This document shows, in pieces, positions 62,560 to 64,000 of a stretch of 64,000 nucleotides of DNA. Source of the DNA: Tyto alba. Lineage: Eukaryota; Chordata; Aves; Strigiformes; Tytonidae. A program made the position numbers and the translations under genes. The number at the start of each line of letters is the position of its first letter. Positions within the stretch are counted from its first letter, which is position 1. The stretch covers positions 12,961,387-13,025,386 of the forward strand of contig NW_024881321.1 of NCBI RefSeq assembly GCF_018691265.1. The letters are read 5' to 3'. Under the pieces are notes generated by a model that was not told the origin of the DNA, did not search any database, and saw only the letters and a list, made by a program, of their open reading frames with translations.

Positions 62560-62691
62560 TGAGTCAGGAAAGCATTTAAGCATATGTTAAATCTATCTCC
62601 ATTTAGAGAAGCACTTTAGCACATGCTCATCTTCAAGCATGTTCTTTAAGAGCCATTGTCTTCTGTGAAACTTAAACATAAGCTTAAAAAT
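62556..62691. mobile_element. Second ancient repeat relic with AAGCAxTTAAGCATATG motif
   Basis: TCCCTGAGTCAGGAAAGCAT, TTAAGCATATGTTAAATC, GCACTTTAGCACATGCTCAT, CTTCAAGCATG and then AACTTAAACATAAGCTTAAA match, in order, a palindromic sauropsid repeat I recall. That repeat reads CCCTGATCCAGCAAAGCACTTAAGCACATGCTTAACTTTAAGCATG, with the mirror half after it. It abuts the relic on its left with a shared TCCC, so the two may have been nested or inserted side by side. Confidence 0.45.
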
Positions 62692-64000
62692 GTAATCATG
62701 TAATTAAAGCTCTCTATCAAATAAAGATGCTTCCCTGAAAGGGGCTTTTGCCACATACCTGCAAGTGGTTAAATTGAGAGAATTCTAGAAAATGAGAAAG
62801 TAGCATCAAAATTGTCTTGGTAGCTCAATGCCTAAAAAGCAGAATAGAAAAGAAAAAGCAGCTACTTAAGTAGAATTTACAGCATATTCAGACATAACAA
62901 AATTGCCTTAAATAACCATATTTCTCAGATAGTCACGGTTAGAAGAGGCTTCTCCTATGCTTGTGTGCAAGTCCCACAGATTCCTAAGTGTTTTCCTGTT
63001 TCCAGATTGCTGTCTGATTTTATTCATCAATAAGCAGGAACAAAATTATTCTCTCACTTTTGTTGCCATGTTGGAGACTGACTACACTGTGTTTTCCTAA
63101 TGGCTCTCAGGAAAGAACAAAGCTGGCAAAACTATAGCCTACCTCCTTGAAAAAAATGTTAAAGTTTTGCAGCCTCCTATCTCTCAGGGATCCAAAAAAG
63201 TTGCCAGATTGAAACAACACAAAGGTGGTGAAGATAATGAAAAGAATGCCCAGTGGCTTTGGGAACAGTAGAGGTGGGAAAGAAACTTTAGCAAAAGATG
63301 ACATGACTAGCCAGTAATGACCAGTATTTTTGTTTTGGGGCTGATATTGAAAACAGCAGAAGACCCTGGCTTATACTGGAGTTGTGTTTCAGATATATAG
63401 AAGACTAATGGATTTATTCTCTGATCAGCAGAAGGAAATGAACTGCCAAGACACAAATGATTTGCACAAAGTGGCACTGGAAATCTAAGTGAAGAAGGAA
63501 ATTGAATATACACCAGGAGAATCCCAGGTTAGCTGCAAAGACTGAGCCATTTTTCTTAGGTAAAAAACAAACAAACAAACAAACAAAACAAAACAAAACA
63601 ACAACAAAAAAAAAAAAACAACAAAAAAAAAAAAACCAACCAAACAAACAAAAAAAACCCAAAAAACAAAAAAAACGGAATTTGAAAAATAAGACAAAGA
63701 TAAAAACAAATGTTTTCAATTAGAGGAAAAACAGACATAAAATTTTTTACTAAATTACTAAAATAAATTAAATTAGTAAGTCAATATATACATGTAAATA
63801 TTGGAAACCAAAAGCAAAGACAAAGAGGAAGAAAATACTTAATATAAATGTGCAGAGAATCAGATACATTAATTACAATAGTAAAAGAAATAGTAGAAAT
63901 GAAAATAAACTTGGTTTAAAATTACTTTTATGTAGTAAAGGCTTTGCTGATTGAACTAAACAATTCAGAAGACGAATTATGTACACACTTTCTAGAAAGC
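62692..64000. other. Intron end of window, no gene
   Basis: Unique AT-rich sequence plus an A/C-rich low-complexity tract at about 63563-63676. Overlapping frames on both strands at the tract come from composition. Confidence 0.5.
63563..63676. repeat. A/C-rich compound microsatellite
   Basis: (AAAC)n, (AAAAC)n, (AAC)n, A runs and CCAACC patches in succession. It has almost no G or T over about 110 bp. Confidence 0.92.

Larger units (their letters stand above)
17339..64000 (-). other. Partial PCDH9 intron preceding the terminal exon
   Basis: The terminal exon is spliced, and no other exon is recognisable up to the right edge, so about 46.7 kb here is read as part of one intron. PCDH9 is known for very large introns in vertebrates. 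The donor and the preceding exon must lie beyond 64000. Small alternative exons cannot be excluded by eye. Confidence 0.75.

Noticed and set aside
63414..63738. Overlapping F/L/V-rich minus-strand and K/N/T-rich plus-strand frames
   Set aside because: They come from the A/C-rich low-complexity tract. Not a membrane protein.

Overview
The window is vertebrate nuclear DNA and almost certainly from a bird, probably a songbird. It is AT-rich, gene-poor and full of long A/T homopolymers. It carries CR1-type LINE remnants and two solo LTRs whose ends (TGTCCTGGTTTGGG..., ...AACCACGACA) resemble avian ERVL-type LTRs. The bird and songbird assignments rest on recalled repeat families, not on a database search.

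One protein-coding feature is supported: the terminal coding exon of a delta-1 protocadherin, best matched to PCDH9, on the minus strand at 16965-17338. It has a clear splice acceptor, a stop codon, and a 3' UTR running toward lower coordinates to about 15.4 kb, where AATAAA precedes a genomic A-tract. Everything from 17339 to the right edge is therefore read as one very large PCDH9 intron. Everything left of about 15.4 kb is the gene's downstream flank.

The downstream flank (1-15.4 kb) holds a degraded LINE reverse-transcriptase tail (1746-2056), two short palindromic MITE-like elements (11037-11102 and 14695-14801) and an array of about 0.88 kb of (TTTTC)n (about 13129-14006). The intron (17.3-64 kb) holds a plus-oriented 492-bp solo LTR (31800-32291) and a minus-oriented 1062-bp solo LTR with a perfect 5-bp target duplication (38848-39909). 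It also holds two CR1 fragments (34829-35111 and 54880-55326), a MIR-like SINE relic (36010-36175), more palindromic MITE relics (36645-36733 and 62508-62691) and many simple repeats.

No second gene, tRNA, rRNA, CRISPR array or prokaryote-type operon was found, and no undescribed multi-gene system is visible. The items most worth checking are the young sense-oriented LTR inside the PCDH9 intron, the giant polypyrimidine array near the gene's 3' end, and the ancient transposon relics. Long open frames in the pyrimidine array and in the LTRs are artefacts of composition.
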